DNA from: Symbiodinium natans
Lineage: Eukaryota; Sar; Dinophyceae; Suessiales; Symbiodiniaceae
Assembly: GCA_905221605.1 (NCBI GenBank)
Contig: CAJNDS010002209.1
Location: 279,164 to 341,163 of the forward strand
Direction: 5' to 3'
DNA length: 62,000 nucleotides
The notes beneath the pieces are model-generated. The model was not told the DNA's origin. It did no database searches and saw nothing but the letters and a program-made list of their open reading frames with translations. Shown here piece after piece: positions 10,854 through 21,700 of the stretch (positions within the stretch are counted from its first letter, which is position 1; the number at the start of each line of letters is the position of its first letter). Position numbers and translations under genes: made by a program.

Positions 10854-11288
10854 CAATGTAGTACCCTAAACCCTAAACCCCAAACCCTAAACCTCAAACC
10901 CTAAACCCTAAACCCTAAACCCTAAACCCTAAACCCCTAGTCCAAGTTGCGGTGCGTCGCACAAGCCATTCGGCCCACAGTATGCATCACTGCCCAGAGC
11001 CTTGGGCGTTTAGGGTTTAGGGTTTAGGGTTTAGGATTTAGGGTTTAGGGTTTAGGTTTTAGGGTTCCTTACCGACGGAACGCTCGGGGCTTCTCGGGGT
11101 TTAGGGTTTACTTTACAGGTTTCAGGTTTAGGGTTTGGGGTTTAGGGTTCAGGGTTTAGGGCCCCTAAACCCTCATGCTAGCTAACCTTGCCGACAAGGA
11201 AGTACGCGAACCCTCTTTTCATAATGCTTGCGGGGGAACCGAGCTCTTGGATAAAGGGCTTAGGGTTGTTCTGGATCCCTACTATATT

Positions 11289-11386
11289 CTTAGTTAAGAA
11301 CCCCCCCCCCCCAAAGAAATAAGAATCCTATATTACCCTTATAAGGAAGAACATTTTTGATTTTTGGAGGGGTTCTTAAGCAATCG
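11289..11386. mobile_element. Hairpin element, family G
   Basis: CTTAGTTAAGAACCCCCCCC ... TTTTTGGAGGGGTTCTTAAG. Confidence 0.7.
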
Positions 11387-11439
11387 GTAGATCCGGTAGA
11401 TCTAGGGCTGGCTGGGAATGAAGTTTACAAGGTGCCAAG

Positions 11440-11560
11440 TAGGACTTGGTACCCCAGTAACCATTTTACAATAAGGGCACCCTTGTTTGGTTGGTTAATT
11501 TATAAGGGAAACTTGAACCAAAAAAAGGGAAAAGGGTACCACTGGGCTACCAAGTAGGAC
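11440..11560. mobile_element. Hairpin element, family E
   Basis: TAGGACTTGGTACCCCAGTA ... GTACCACTGGGCTACCAAGT, about 120 bp. Relatives: 36128-36251, 44037-44170, about 49719-49838, and degenerate pieces near 21400-21490 and 34315-34402. Confidence 0.8.
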
Positions 11561-11783
11561 AAGTCGCCAGGCTCTCTGGCACCTCGGCACTGCCCAGCAC
11601 GACTGCCGTGGAGGAGGACTCAGCAGCCAAAGGCGAGGCTGTAGGGCTTGGGGCAACCCTAAACCCTAAACCCTCAACCCTAAACCCTAAACGCTAAAGC
11701 CTAAACCCTGATGAACAACCTTCAAACTTCCTAGGAGAGCCAACTCATTAGGGGGCCGGGGCCGCGAATTTAAGGCAAAAGCC

Positions 11784-11886
11784 TTGGGATGTTAAACCAT
11801 ATACAAACAGCCCTTCATGGGGATTCTAACAGGGGGTACTACAATTTTGCTCTCAAGGACTGTGAGTATAAGGGGGAACATCCCAA
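11784..11886. mobile_element. Hairpin element, family A
   Basis: TTGGGATGTTAAACCATATA ... AGGGGGAACATCCCAAG, 103 bp. Confidence 0.85.
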
Positions 11887-12613
11887 GCAAAGACCTTTAA
11901 ACTTCTTAAAGCCTGACGAAGGCGAGTGAGAACCCTGCTGACCTGATGTGGGGCCTTGCGTTTTGCTTCCGCAGCTCTCTTCCCTTCCAGATACTGTGCG
12001 CAAGGGCCTGCTTTCGGTTCCGACAGCGTCGGCGTAAGACGTACAGAGTTGGCGGTGTAGGGTTTGAGGTGTGGGCTTTTGTGATTCAGGGATCTTGAGT
12101 GAGGTGCATTGCTGAGGCTGTCTGGGGATGTTTGGGGTTTAAATTTGCTCCCAAAAGTGTTGAGGCCTGCTGTGTACGTTTATGTGAAAGTCTATACTCC
12201 CTCTCCCTTTTTTCTGGGGTGGAGGTGGGGGCCAGGGGGTGGGGTTCACCCAGGCCCCCAAACCCACAGCCCCTAAGCAACTAGACTTCGGGGAATCTCC
12301 CTTAGCCACTAACATCCGAAATTAAGAAATATCCTTTGAATCCTATTCGGTTCGCTCTTCCACGAAAATATTTATCGTTGTTGCCGTCCTTGCGCACTCC
12401 GGGCTCGAGCGAGGACGGCAGAATATTCAGCTGAGGCTTAGGGTGTAAGGGTATAGCTACTTACCCGAAAACCTAAACCCTCAACCCTAAACCCATACCC
12501 TACTTATTACCCTACTAATACTGCCATGAACCTCCAAGGAGGGTCGAGGTGGGCCTTGGAGTTTTGGTTTTGTGGTCTAAGGGTTCCTCCTAAAACCTTA
12601 AACCCCACACCCT

Positions 12614-12689
12614 GGACCCCAAACCCTAAACCCTAAACCCTAAACCCTAAACCCTAAACCCTAAACCCTAAACCCTAAACCCTAAACCC
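12614..12689. repeat. CCCTAAA array
   Basis: About 11 perfect units. A second array of opposite orientation follows at 12808-12905. Confidence 0.97.
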
Positions 12690-12692
12690 TAG

Positions 12693-12754
12693 GGGTCCCC
12701 AGGCCGAGGTGCTTCAAAGCGCTCCTCAAGCAAAGCCGTGTAGCTTGGCAGATC
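12693..12754 (-). CDS. Candidate exon, unknown protein
   Basis: Acceptor GTGCAAGCACAG, then DLPSYTALLEERFEAPRPGD up to the edge of a telomeric array. No clear GT donor. The plus strand of this island is also open (AEVLQSAPQAKP), so strand is not certain. Confidence 0.3.
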
Positions 12755-13044
12755 CTGTGCTTGCACGAAATACCCAGAAGCCCCAGAGCCCTGAAGCCCA
12801 AAGCCCGGTTTAGGGTTTAGGGTTTAGGGTTTAGGGTTTAGGGTTTAGGGTTTAGGGTTTAGGGTTTAGGGTTTAGGGTTTAGGGTTTAGGGTGTAGGGC
12901 TTAGGGTTTAGGGTTATCTCTAGAGGTCTAGAGCTCTAGAATTCTGACTCGTAAGCCCTAGCAACCCCAAAAAAAACGAAACAGAACCCTAACAAAACAC
13001 CCGAAACACCCTAAAATATCCCGTTGGAATAACCGTAATAACCC

Positions 13045-13145
13045 TTCAAAAGATCCTCAAAGGCCCTCAGCCCCGCCTCGGGCGCCAGCGGTGACCCGAG
13101 TCCGGTTGCTTCGCGCCGCAGGCGCTGGAGGTACCCTCTCAGCTC
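13045..13145 (-). CDS. Candidate exon, unknown protein
   Basis: Acceptor GAAACCAG, then ELRGYLQRLRREATGLGSPL, APEAGLRAFEDLLK. One of the longer helical readings. The donor is uncertain (GTTATT just after). Followed on the minus strand by AT-richer sequence. Confidence 0.4.
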
Positions 13146-13199
13146 CTGGTTTCAGGGGTTTACAGAGGGTTGACATAGGGCTTTCATACGGTTTACATA

Positions 13200-13275
13200 G
13201 GGTTTGCATAGGGTTAACAAAGGGTTTTCATAGGGTTTGCATAGGGTTTACATAGGGTTTGCATAGGGTTTACAT
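13200..13275. repeat. CATAGGGTTTG/A 10-12-mer repeat
   Basis: Seven or eight units of the form CATAGGGTTTGCATAGGGTT, a variant array. Confidence 0.9.
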
Positions 13276-13319
13276 ATAGTTTATACAGGGCTTACATCCT
13301 GTAAAAGAGTATCAGAGAC

Positions 13320-13532
13320 AGTGTGTGTGTGTGTGTGTGTGTGTGTCTCTGTGTGTGTCTCTGTGTGTGTCTCTGTGTGTGTCTCTGTGTGTGTCTCTGT
13401 GTGTGTCTGTGTGTGTCTCTGTGTGTGTCTGTGTCTGTGTCTGTGTCTGTGTCTGTGTCTGTGTCTGTGTCTGTGTCTGTGTCTGTGCCTGTGCCTGTGC
13501 CTGTGTCTGTGTCTGTGTCTGTGTCTGTGTCT
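13320..13532. repeat. GT/GTGTCT/GTCTGT microsatellite
   Basis: A (GT)n start evolving into GTGTCT, then pure GTCTGT hexamers with a short GTGCCT patch. All six frames are open, so CVCV or TDTD readings are artefacts. Confidence 0.98.
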
Positions 13533-14356
13533 GTTTCGTAACTCTTTATTGGAGATTCGAGGCTTCTCATGTGTAGTATTCGGATTTGGGGTTGGCGCCT
13601 AAGAAGAAACAATGGCAAACAGTCGTGTCAACCTTGAACGCGCTTATTTAAAATGAGCGAAGAAAGACACGCACACAAAAGAGCAAAACCAACAACCAAT
13701 ACCAAAAAACAGTACACCAGCTCGCGGTTGAATCCAAAAAATGAGGAAGTAAGAGCGACAATTGTAAAACCAATAGCGACATTGCAATATTAAAGCAAGT
13801 ATGAAGAGTATCAGTATTGCGAAACGTCATGTTGAACTCTTAGCATCGCAATCGTATTACGTAGCAACGCAGCCTCTCCTTCCCCCTCCCCCTCTCCCCC
13901 CCCTCATAAAACCTTCAACCCTAAACCCTAACCCTGCACCCTACACCCTAAACCCTGAACCCTAAACCCTAATCCTAAACCCTAAACCCTAAACCTCAAA
14001 AGCCCTAAGAGACCTCACATGCCCTCTCACGCCACGGGCTCCTGGGCTCGCCCCGCCAGCGGCTGCGCCACCACCATGTCCCCTTGGAGTTGAGGGTTTA
14101 GGGTTTAGGGTTTTAGGGTTTTAGGGTTTTAGGGTTTTAGGGTTTCAGGGTTTTAGGGTTTTAGGGTTTAAGGGTTTTAGGGTTTGAGGGTTTGAGGGTG
14201 TGAGGGTTTTAGGGCTTTAGGGTTTTAAGGTTTCGGGTCTTGGGGTCTTAGGGTTTTGTTTTGATAGGAGTTTTCATAGGGTTTATGGTGTTTATTATGG
14301 TTTGAAGAGTTCAGAGGGCGGTTCACGGCTGACGTATAGGTGTTTTTGGGGTTGGC

Positions 14357-14402
<46 letters not shown>

Positions 14403-14545
14403 GCTGCCGCTGCCGCTGCCGCTGCCGCTGCCGCTGCCGCTGCCGCTGCCGCTGCCGCTGCCGCTGCCGCTGCCGCTGCCGCTGCCGCTGCCGCTGCTGC
14501 TGCTGCTGCTGCGGCTGCTGCGGCTGCGGCGACTGCGGCAGAGCC
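14357..14545. repeat. GCT / GCTGCC trinucleotide-hexamer microsatellite
   Basis: (GCT)n flanks a long (GCTGCC)n core. Poly-Ala and Leu/Pro frames arise on both strands. No splice or start context supports translation. Confidence 0.97.
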
Positions 14546-15353
14546 TGCGACGTCTGGTACTATAGACATGAATTGGGAGTTTAGGGTTTAAGGTTTAAGG
14601 CTTAGAGAGTTCGAGAGTAGGGTGTCAGTAGAGGGATGAAGGGTCAATGAGCCGAGAAACTGGGATCGCTGTTGTACCTTCAACACCGATGGACTTCAGT
14701 GAGTCCCCAAGGTATGCCACCACTACAAAACCACTACTCGTCCAAAGCCAACTACTGTACAATTTACTATTACATGTTGTGTTCCCTTGGGCTTTGCTTT
14801 ATATGACCTAACATAAAACACACATCCGAAGGAAACTACCCTCCTAAACCCTAAACCCGAAACCCAAAACCCTAAACCCTTTTGCATCCCAGTGGCTTAG
14901 GGCGACGGCGGTTTTGCTGCTGCTTCGATGGCGGCCGATGATCGCCAGAGCTATCCCTGGAGGGCTCTATAGGGTTTAGGGATAAGTTCTAGGGCTCAGT
15001 AATGGCCCTGTACCCACAGAAAAAACCCTTGAAGAGGCCTTAGCGCCAGAAAAGGTGGGCTTGGGCGCAGACTCGGATTCAGGGAGCGCTTGGGCTCTTT
15101 CTGAGTACCCTCTTACTGTCATAAACCCAAATACCCTAAACCCCAAACCCCAAACCCCAAACCCTAAACCCTAAACCCTAAACCCTAAACCCTAAGGGGA
15201 GGGGGACCCTGACCCAAGGCTCACAACCCTCTTAAAAATCCCATACCCTAAACCACCTAGCCCTAAACCCCATAACCCTAACCCTAAACCCCAAACCCTT
15301 AGCCCCAGACCCTCAACCCCAATATCCCGAAACCCTAAACCGCCCAAAAACAC

Positions 15354-15439
15354 CGCAGCTTGGGTCCTGTGTTCATCTCGTCTCGCCTCCTCTCCTGCAG
15401 GTCGTCCATCGCATTGTTATGCCAGAGGAGGTGAGTGAA
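15354..15439 (-). CDS. Candidate exon, charged helical segment
   Basis: Acceptor TTTCTACCCTGGAAG, then FTHLLWHNNAMDDLQERRRD and EMNTGPKL, then donor GTGTTT (86 nt, leaves phase 2). It joins in phase 0 after the zinc-finger exon at 15755-15834. The plus strand of the same island has an apparent 30-nt exon with CTGCAG and GTGAGT, which I reject as coincidence. Confidence 0.5.
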
Positions 15440-15754
15440 CTTCCAGGGTAGAAAGTGGCTAAGGGTGCACGGCTTATAGGGTTTAGGGTTTTAGGGTTTT
15501 AGGATTTTAGGGTTTTAGGGTTTTAGGGTTTATTCTACAATGGCACGTGGGGAGCAGGTCTTGCTGGGTGCCTGAAGCCCTTGAGATACATCTCTCGATT
15601 TGTTCATGAAGGTTTCGGGATCAGGGAGTTAGGCTTTTTGGTATGTATGGCTGAGCCTAAACCCTAAACCCTAAACCCTAAACCCTAAACCCTAAACCCT
15701 AAACCCTAAACCCTAAACCCTTTGTATGCCGCAACACCCCTCACCCCCCCCCCC

Positions 15755-15834
15755 CCTCCGCAGGTCCTCCCAGCAGCGAGCGCAGAGATCGAAGTCGCAA
15801 CGCGCACATCGGAAGTGAGTCCGGTGCTCGTAGC
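15755..15834 (-). CDS. Exon with ZZ/DC1-like zinc finger half
   Basis: Acceptor GCTGGCTGTTAG, then YEHRTHFRCARCDFDLCARC and WEDLRR. The C-x2-C-x4-C-x2-C spacing with an aromatic/FDLC core is the hallmark second half of ZZ-type and DC1-type treble-clef fingers, which bind zinc and usually peptides. The upstream exon 16383-16437 joins in phase. The downstream edge runs into a poly-G tract (plus-strand C run at 15741-15757), so the donor (GTGAGG beyond the run, or a non-GT donor) is unclear. Only part of a finger is visible, and the rest of the protein is unidentified. Confidence 0.55.
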
Positions 15835-16382
15835 CTAACAGCCAGCTTAAAGATCCCAATAGTTAGGGTTTAGGGTTTAGGGCTAGGGTTTAGGGTTTGG
15901 GGTTTAGGGTCTTACGGGTTCCTAGGGCATTCGGGAACGGGGGGGGGGGGGAAGGAGGGGCGCCCTGTATAGTCTCTTTCAGAGCCATACAGGGGGGGAT
16001 GTTGGGCCCTGCCTTCCCGAATTCCCCGTACAGGCCTAGTAAGATACCACTTGAGTTAGGAACAGACCTTAAGTTGTAGCAGAGCTCTCGATGCCCTTTA
16101 AGGTGCCTTAGTTGCAGGGTATTGAGGGGGCTCCCTGGGTAGCTCGGGCGAACAGCTGAGGCCTCAGGGAGCTCAAAAGCAGGGAGAGCAAAAATCACTC
16201 TAGAGTTTAGGGTTTAGGGTTCGGGGTATCATACTATGGGCCCTTGTGTTATTGTTTGGAGCAGGGGGACATCTAATACTATGCTACACAGGGGGATGGA
16301 ATTGCAGTTAAAAGGTTCGTGCTGCTCGAGGTAGAGTAACAGGGTGACGTTTGGGGTCGGAGCCGTTCAGCCTTTTCCCTAC

Positions 16383-16437
16383 TTTGCAGTCTTGCAACGC
16401 ACTGCTGGAAGCTGTGAAGAGCTTTGGGATTAGCATT
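16383..16437 (-). CDS. Candidate exon upstream of the zinc-finger exon
   Basis: Strong acceptor TTCTTCTTATCGGGTTCCAG, NANPKALHSFQQCVARLQ, donor GTAGGG (55 nt, phase 1). The two bases starting 15755-15834 complete a Ser codon, so the two exons splice in frame. Confidence 0.5.
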
Positions 16438-17370
16438 CTGGAACCCGATAAGAAGAACACATCGATCATCCTTCTGTAGTCCTTACATGGCGCCCTATTA
16501 AGATAAGGGCTCGTCAACAAGGGCTCCTAGGTCTTCCTTAGGGTTTAGGGTTTAGGGTTTAGGGTTTAGGGTTTAGGGTTTAGGGTTTGTAGGATACATC
16601 CTGAGCCTAAGTTACCTTGTAGTCATACACCCGACACTGAGGGTCGCACAGAAGTCGCAAGAGTTGTTCACCTGTGTCAAAGATGGGCATGTGAACCCCA
16701 ACCCTAAACCCTAAACCCTAAACCCTAAACCCTAAACCCTAAACCCTAAACCTGAATTGCCACTTACCAGTAACCCCAGGATGTCAAGCCGGCTCCTCTT
16801 TAGCATGGCTGGGTAGCTTAAGTTAACAGCCGAAAAGGCGCACACGCCACACTCCGCGAGACCTACAAAGTAGGGTTTAGGGTTTAGGGTTTAGGGTTTG
16901 GGGTTTAGGGTTTAGGGTGCAAGGCTCAAAAGAATCCCCCCCCACCCCACCCCCCTATAAACCTTCAGCCCCAAATTTCGGCTCCCAGCCTGCAGGTCTG
17001 AAACGAGACGATGTCCGGCCGAGCAGGCGACCGTGACCCCGAGGTCATCTGGGAGGGGAAGTTGGGGTTTAGGGTTTAGGGTTTAGGGTTTAGGGTTTGG
17101 GGTTTAGGGTTTAGGGTCTAGGGTCTAGGGTTAAAGTTTGGGCACCTTAAAGGGCTTACAGCGCTATAGGGTTAACCTAGAACCCCCCCCTAAGATACTC
17201 GAAGTTCCCACAATACCTTTGCCTGCCAGACTGGGTGGTCAAGGTGAACACAGGTTTCGGGGACCTAAAACCTACTGGTTCTTAATTGGGATTCATGGAA
17301 TATCGGTGCAAACCTTCGGGCTCAAAGCCTAAACCCCTAACCCTAAACCCTAAACCCGAAACCCTAAACC

Positions 17371-17435
17371 CTAAAAGTCGGGCCACTGCGCGAGTTCGTC
17401 GGGGAGAGTGCCGGCGACGCGGCTTTGGCGTCCGG
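17371..17435 (-). CDS. Candidate exon, possibly terminal
   Basis: Acceptor GAGGTATTTTCCAG, then GRQSRVAGTLPDELAQWPDF and TAG. The plus strand is also open with a GTGAGC donor, so strand is uncertain. Confidence 0.3.
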
Positions 17436-17824
17436 CTGGAAAATACCTCAACTGGAGGGCTTTTCGAGTGAGCGAAGGATTCTTATCATATCATATTACA
17501 TCAGATCATATCACAAAATATGAATATGTACGATTATAAGCAGTATTATGCTTATGCTAGTGTGTGTGTATATATATATGCATATATTATATTACATATA
17601 TACACATACACATACGTGGACTGATCGGAATTTAAGGTTGACAGTCCAAGGAGGAGGGTTTAGCCGGTTTAGCGGCCTGGTTTCGGGTAGGGCAGTTTAT
17701 GGCAATTTGAGGGCCTTGGGCGGGCCTCGCCTATCTTCTGTGATGTCAACAACCACAGACCACCCCGCATGAGCTCATAGGTCCGCCGTGCCGTCATACG
17801 CTTATAAGCCCTGAAGCTCGTGGC

Positions 17825-18130
17825 TCAAAGGTGGTCAGGGGCATCAGCGGAGCCCCACCCCAGGCCAATGGTGCGAAGAGAAGCGCTCAAGAAGCGGGCT
17901 ACAACTTCCCTCGAGGTGGCTTCCAGTCACTCCTCTGCTGACGGATTGCAGCTGCAACAAACAATCCTAGCAATGCGCTTCACGAAACTGTCGGCCTCCC
18001 CTACCGTTTCGTGAGCAGCTCTACCGTGAAGGTCTGCCAGCGCTGCTTCAGCCCAGTTGCGGCGTAAGCCCACGCGAAGCTCCAAATCTCCAGGCGCTGT
18101 TGTCTTCAATCTCCTGCGCTCGCTCAGGGT
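17825..18130 (-). pseudogene. Unknown coding segment with one in-frame TGA
   Basis: A single minus frame stays open for about 100 codons except for one TGA at 17927-17929. Before it: ELRVGLRRNWAEAALADLHG, RAAHETVGEADSFVKRIARI. After it, in the same frame: LEATSREVVARFLSASLRTI, GLGWGSADAPDHL, then TGA. Protein-like composition on both sides suggests a decayed copy. A recoded TGA cannot be excluded. No arrays interrupt it. Family not recognised. Confidence 0.4.
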
Positions 18131-18711
18131 AGACTAGTACAGTACTAGTACCCTACACCCTGTTTACAAGTCCAGCATGCACCGCCTTTTCGCACCTGCG
18201 ATGCTTAACTCGCAGGGACTATGGAACACCCGACATCCAGAAGCCTTTTTAACCCAGCTCTGAAAACCGTAAACCTTACACCCCTTAGTCAAGAAACGCA
18301 CCTGGGAGATTCTCGATTCTATGAATCACGGGCCTTTTGTGAGTACCCTAAACCTAAGGCTTCGCATTTTGATCGGAACCCAAAAAGGGATCTTAACTTA
18401 GGGAACCGTCCACAAGGAAGACTCTATGCTCTTTTGGTTTGGGGATGTGCAAGGGTCTCATGGTGCGTCGAGTGTTAAACGTCTGGGTGCCGGGTCTTGA
18501 GGGGTCTAGGCGTCTGTGCTCTGAGAGTTTTAGGGTTCCGGGAACACCGTGAAGCCTAAACCCAAAACCCTAAACCAAGCTGTCGGGTTTTAGGGTTTTG
18601 GGAACCTGAACCCGAAACCCTCCAAACCTTTCGGGAGGGCTTGGTGCCATACTTGGGGTGAATGGGTGAGGAATGGGTCTTCAAGGGTGTGGGGGGGGGC
18701 TTCTTCCTGAC

Positions 18712-18787
18712 CCTGGCTGGTGCGTTGCGTCCTTGTGTCCTCGGGGACGTCACCTTCCTCCGCGAAGACTAAGGTCTTCGCCAACGC
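18712..18787 (-). CDS. Candidate exon, unknown protein
   Basis: Acceptor GGGGCTCAAG, then ALAKTLVFAEEGDVPEDTRT and QRTSQ, donor GTCAGG (76 nt). The frame stays open to about 18600, so it could be longer. Confidence 0.4.
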
Positions 18788-18845
18788 CTTGAGCCCCTAA
18801 ACTTAAACCACTTGAGAGGAACCCTAGATCCCCCAGATCACCCTA

Positions 18846-18916
18846 ATTAAACCCTAAACCCTAAACCCTAAACCCTAAACCCTAAACCCTAAACCCTAAA
18901 CCCTAAACCCTAAACA
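18846..18916. repeat. CCCTAAA array
   Basis: About ten perfect units. Another lies at 19115-19190. Confidence 0.97.
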
Positions 18917-19014
18917 GAGTTTAGGGCTTGGCTTGGGTTTTGAGGGTTTGGGGAATGGGGTCCCGGCACTTGTAGCATTTGTACTCTAGGGTTTAGGGTT
19001 TACGGTTTAGGGTT

Positions 19015-19071
19015 CTACTTCTTGCTATGGGGCTTGTGTGCAAATTGCTGCCAGGCGCATGCCTGCGTAGC
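19015..19071 (-). CDS. Candidate terminal exon
   Basis: Acceptor GGACCCTGCATCCAG, then ATQACAWQQFAHKPHSKK and TAG. Confidence 0.3.
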   Translation of the reverse strand, partial: ATQACAWQQFAHKPHSKK

Positions 19072-19340
19072 CTGGATGCAGGGTCCTTCCGAGCCCTAAA
19101 ACCCTAAGTGGTCCTAAACCCTAAACCCTAAACCCTAAACCCTAAACCCTAAACCCTAAACCCTAAACCCTAAACCCTAAACCCTAAACGAAAACCCTGC
19201 GTCTACGCAGCGAAAAGCCAAACAACCCGGCATCTTAAGACACCTGGGTATACCAACAAGGCCGCAACTTAAATCCTGAACAGCCCTAGCCTATCCATGG
19301 AACGAACCAAGACCTGTTTGTCCAGCAACCTGGGGAAATT

Positions 19341-19410
19341 AAAGGTTAACCTTTGGGATTATAGGGGGATTCTACTACCCCAAAAAGGTTAAAGGTTACC
19401 TACTCTACTA
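19341..19410. mobile_element. Small hairpin element, family J
   Basis: AAAGGTTAACCTTTGGGATT ... ACCCCAAAAAGGTTAAAGGT. Related blocks with the same order occur at about 44490-44560 and 44567-44610. Confidence 0.55.
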
Positions 19411-19610
19411 CTAGGAAGAGAAAGTCTGGGCCCTAAATTCGAAAGACTAAACCTGTGTCTGCGGTGTCTGCGCTCTCTGCGGTGCCGGGTGTTTAAGGGT
19501 CAGCAAGTTGCTGCAGGAGCCTCCGAAGTAGAAGACTGGAAAATCGGAGTCGCAATGAAATAGCCGGTACGTATTAAGCTCTAGACTCAAAACCCCAGTC
19601 CCTGCAACTG

Positions 19611-19790
19611 ACTGCTGCGCAAGCATGAGGGGATGAGGGTCCGGATGTTTTCTTCATTCAAATTCGGAATAATCTTCAAAACCACAGACATCTTGCATGT
19701 TTCTTCAAATTTGCTCTCTTGGAACAGATGCAGCTTCAACCATGGCATTTGTCTTTGCGATCGCAATCAAAAAACAGTTTGAGACAACCC
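19611..19790. repeat. Left arm of a large foldback inverted repeat
   Basis: About 180 bp that returns as its reverse complement at 20782-20937, about 90% alike apart from two indels of about 10 bp. Together with about 990 bp between the arms it looks like a foldback element or an inverted duplication. Confidence 0.93.
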
Positions 19791-20029
19791 ACGAGGGTTT
19801 AGGGACGTGTCGTTTTAGTGACCAAAGTCGGGCGACACATTTCCTAGAGTAGTTAGTGTCGGTTTAGGGTTTATTAGGGTTTAGGGTTAACGGTTTAGGG
19901 GGTGTAGGGTTTAGGGGCATTTGAAACACCAACCTGAGGGAAAATCACAGCCAAAACCAACAAAAAGAGCAAAACACCCGAAAAAAAAACATGTGAAAAC
20001 ACTGGTGCGGCATACCCCAGGGCTGGGGG

Positions 20030-20310
20030 GGGTTCCAGTGATACCCCAGGCTCTCTGCAGTCCCGGGCGCCCTGGCAGGCAGAGCGGCTAGGCTAGCTGC
20101 ACTGCGCGCGCTCTGCTTAGAACACTCCTCCTGACTCCGGGGAAAGTGTGAGGGGCCCTGGTTTTGTGAGGGGATTTGGCTGCTTCGCCCGTCGGCCTCC
20201 CGGCCACCCTGAGCAATGCCCAGCGGTTCTTTGGTCATGATGCCAGTGAACAAAGGGTGCCCTAGTATGATCCGCATGGCGTCCTCCAGGTGACCCATGA
20301 TCTCGGCATG
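20030..20310 (-). CDS. Unknown coding exon inside the foldback loop
   Basis: After an AT-rich tract ending TTTATTTACTGAG the frame reads HAEIMGHLEDAMRIILGHPL, FTGIMTKEPLGIAQGGREAD, then a Ser/Gln/Ala-rich stretch to about 20030. Around 90 codons are open with balanced composition. It lies between the inverted arms 19611-19790 and 20782-20937, so it may be cargo of that element or a host exon. No family recognised. Confidence 0.4.
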
Positions 20311-20319
20311 CTCAGTAAA

Positions 20320-20406
20320 TAAATAAATATAAATATAAATATAAACAAATAAATATAAATAAACATATAAATACAAATTAAATATAAATAATATATATAT
20401 ATATAT
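20320..20406. repeat. AT-rich TAAATA microsatellite
   Basis: Repeats of ATAAATAAATATAAATATAA ending in (TA)n. Confidence 0.95.
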
Positions 20407-20529
20407 AACTTAACCGGTGGTTTGGGCTCGGGAAAACCATCTCCATACAGGGGCAATTTCTTGAAAGAATAAAAGCATCGTGGGGCAAAAAAGGCACCCC
20501 ACGGCATCGCAGGGCTATGTGCCCTGCGG

Positions 20530-20612
20530 GGGTTTAGGGTTTAGGGTTTAGGGTTTAGGGTTTAGGGTTTAGGGTTTAGGGTTTAGGGTTTAGGGTTTAG
20601 GGTTTAGGGTTT
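20530..20612. repeat. TTTAGGG array
   Basis: About 12 perfect units inside the foldback loop. Confidence 0.97.
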
Positions 20613-20781
20613 AGGCGGGGGGGGGGCGAAAAGGGCCCGTTGTTGGGCGCAAGCAACATGAGCATCAGCATCATCGGCATCATCACATAGCGACTACGTG
20701 GACCTGGAGGATCGGGTCTGAACATTAAATGCATTGCCTGTGTCCCTAAACCCTCCACGCGCGTCGTCGAATTTATCGTGC

Positions 20782-20937
20782 GGGTTGTCTCAAACTATTT
20801 TTCATTGCAATCGCAAAGACAAATGCCATGGTTGAAGTTGCATCTGTTCCAAGAGAGCAAATGCAAGATGTCTGTGGTTTTGAAGATTATTCCGAATTTG
20901 AATGAAGAAACCATCCCCTCATGCTTTAGCAGCAGCC
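20782..20937. repeat. Right arm of the foldback inverted repeat
   Basis: Reverse complement of 19611-19790. It shares blocks such as GACAAATGCCATGGTTGAAG, AAGATGTCTGTGGTTTTGAA and CCATCCCCTCATGCTT. Confidence 0.93.
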
Positions 20938-21062
20938 AGGCAATCAACAACAAACGCAAAAAACATGCATGAGCAAAACCGTGACGACTTACAACCTGCT
21001 ATCTTTGTTCCTTGCACTCCATGCATGTTTACAAACACACCCCAACCCCCCAAAGCCCAGTT

Positions 21063-21136
21063 AAGATGTTCCCCCTTGTACTAACAGTCTTTCGAAGGAA
21101 TATTGAGAATTCAGGGCTGTTAGTATAACATCCCAA
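21063..21136. mobile_element. Hairpin element, family A (short)
   Basis: GATGTTCCCCCTTGTACTAA ... GGGCTGTTAGTATAACATCC. Confidence 0.75.
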
Positions 21137-21615
21137 CCCTACAGCATCTACTGCCCAGCAGGCGCTCTGCTCCCTCTCTGTGCCAAGGCACAGAGACGAT
21201 CTCCGGATGATGAACTGCAGGGCTACCCCGAGGCGTCCTCAGCACTGCGCTTAGGCTGGTCACACTTGCCACCCTTAAATGATTAAATGCTGACCCTTAG
21301 TTTGGGAGCTCCTACATAATTTCCCCTATATATATGTATATAAATATCCTACAAAAACCCAAGTGCCTGCACTTCAGAAATTGGACCATACTAAGGGACC
21401 ATATAATGATAAGGGTACCCTACATGGGCGGTCGGCTACTTTGGAAGGGAACCTTGAATCCCCCCAAAAAAAGGAGCAAAAGGGGTACCTCTAGAGACCC
21501 CTAAACCCTAAACCCCAAACTCTAAACCCTGAACCCTAAACCCCAAACCCCAAACTCTAAACCCCGAACCCTAAACCCTGAACCCCAAACTCTAAACCCT
21601 GAACCCTAAAGTCAC

Positions 21616-21700
21616 GATTTTCTGCGAGGGTCGACTGCAAAAGCACATCCAGCGCGCCCAGCCATCTCTCCAGGAAGATCTTCTCAATCAACTCCTGGGG
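21616..21700 (-). CDS. Candidate exon, helical
   Basis: Acceptor CCCAAAAACCAG, then PQELIEKIFLERWLGALDVL, LQSTLAENR, donor GTGACT that runs straight into TTTAGGG (85 nt, phase 0 to 1). The reading is strongly protein-like. No family assigned. Confidence 0.5.

Noticed and set aside
13292-13618. ORFs of about 100 codons rich in Cys/Val or Thr/Asp
   Set aside because: Translations of a GT-type microsatellite; every frame on both strands is open.
14225-14591. Poly-Ala and Leu/Pro ORFs
   Set aside because: Translations of (GCT)n/(GCTGCC)n; open on both strands, with array-derived ends.
15401-15814. Two plus-strand mini-exons (15401-15430 and 15764-15814) with perfect CTGCAG/CCGCAG and GTGAGT
   Set aside because: The minus strand of both islands gives longer, more protein-like frames with a zinc-finger motif and matching phases. 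The GTGAGT bases code for part of FTHLL and RTHF on the minus strand.
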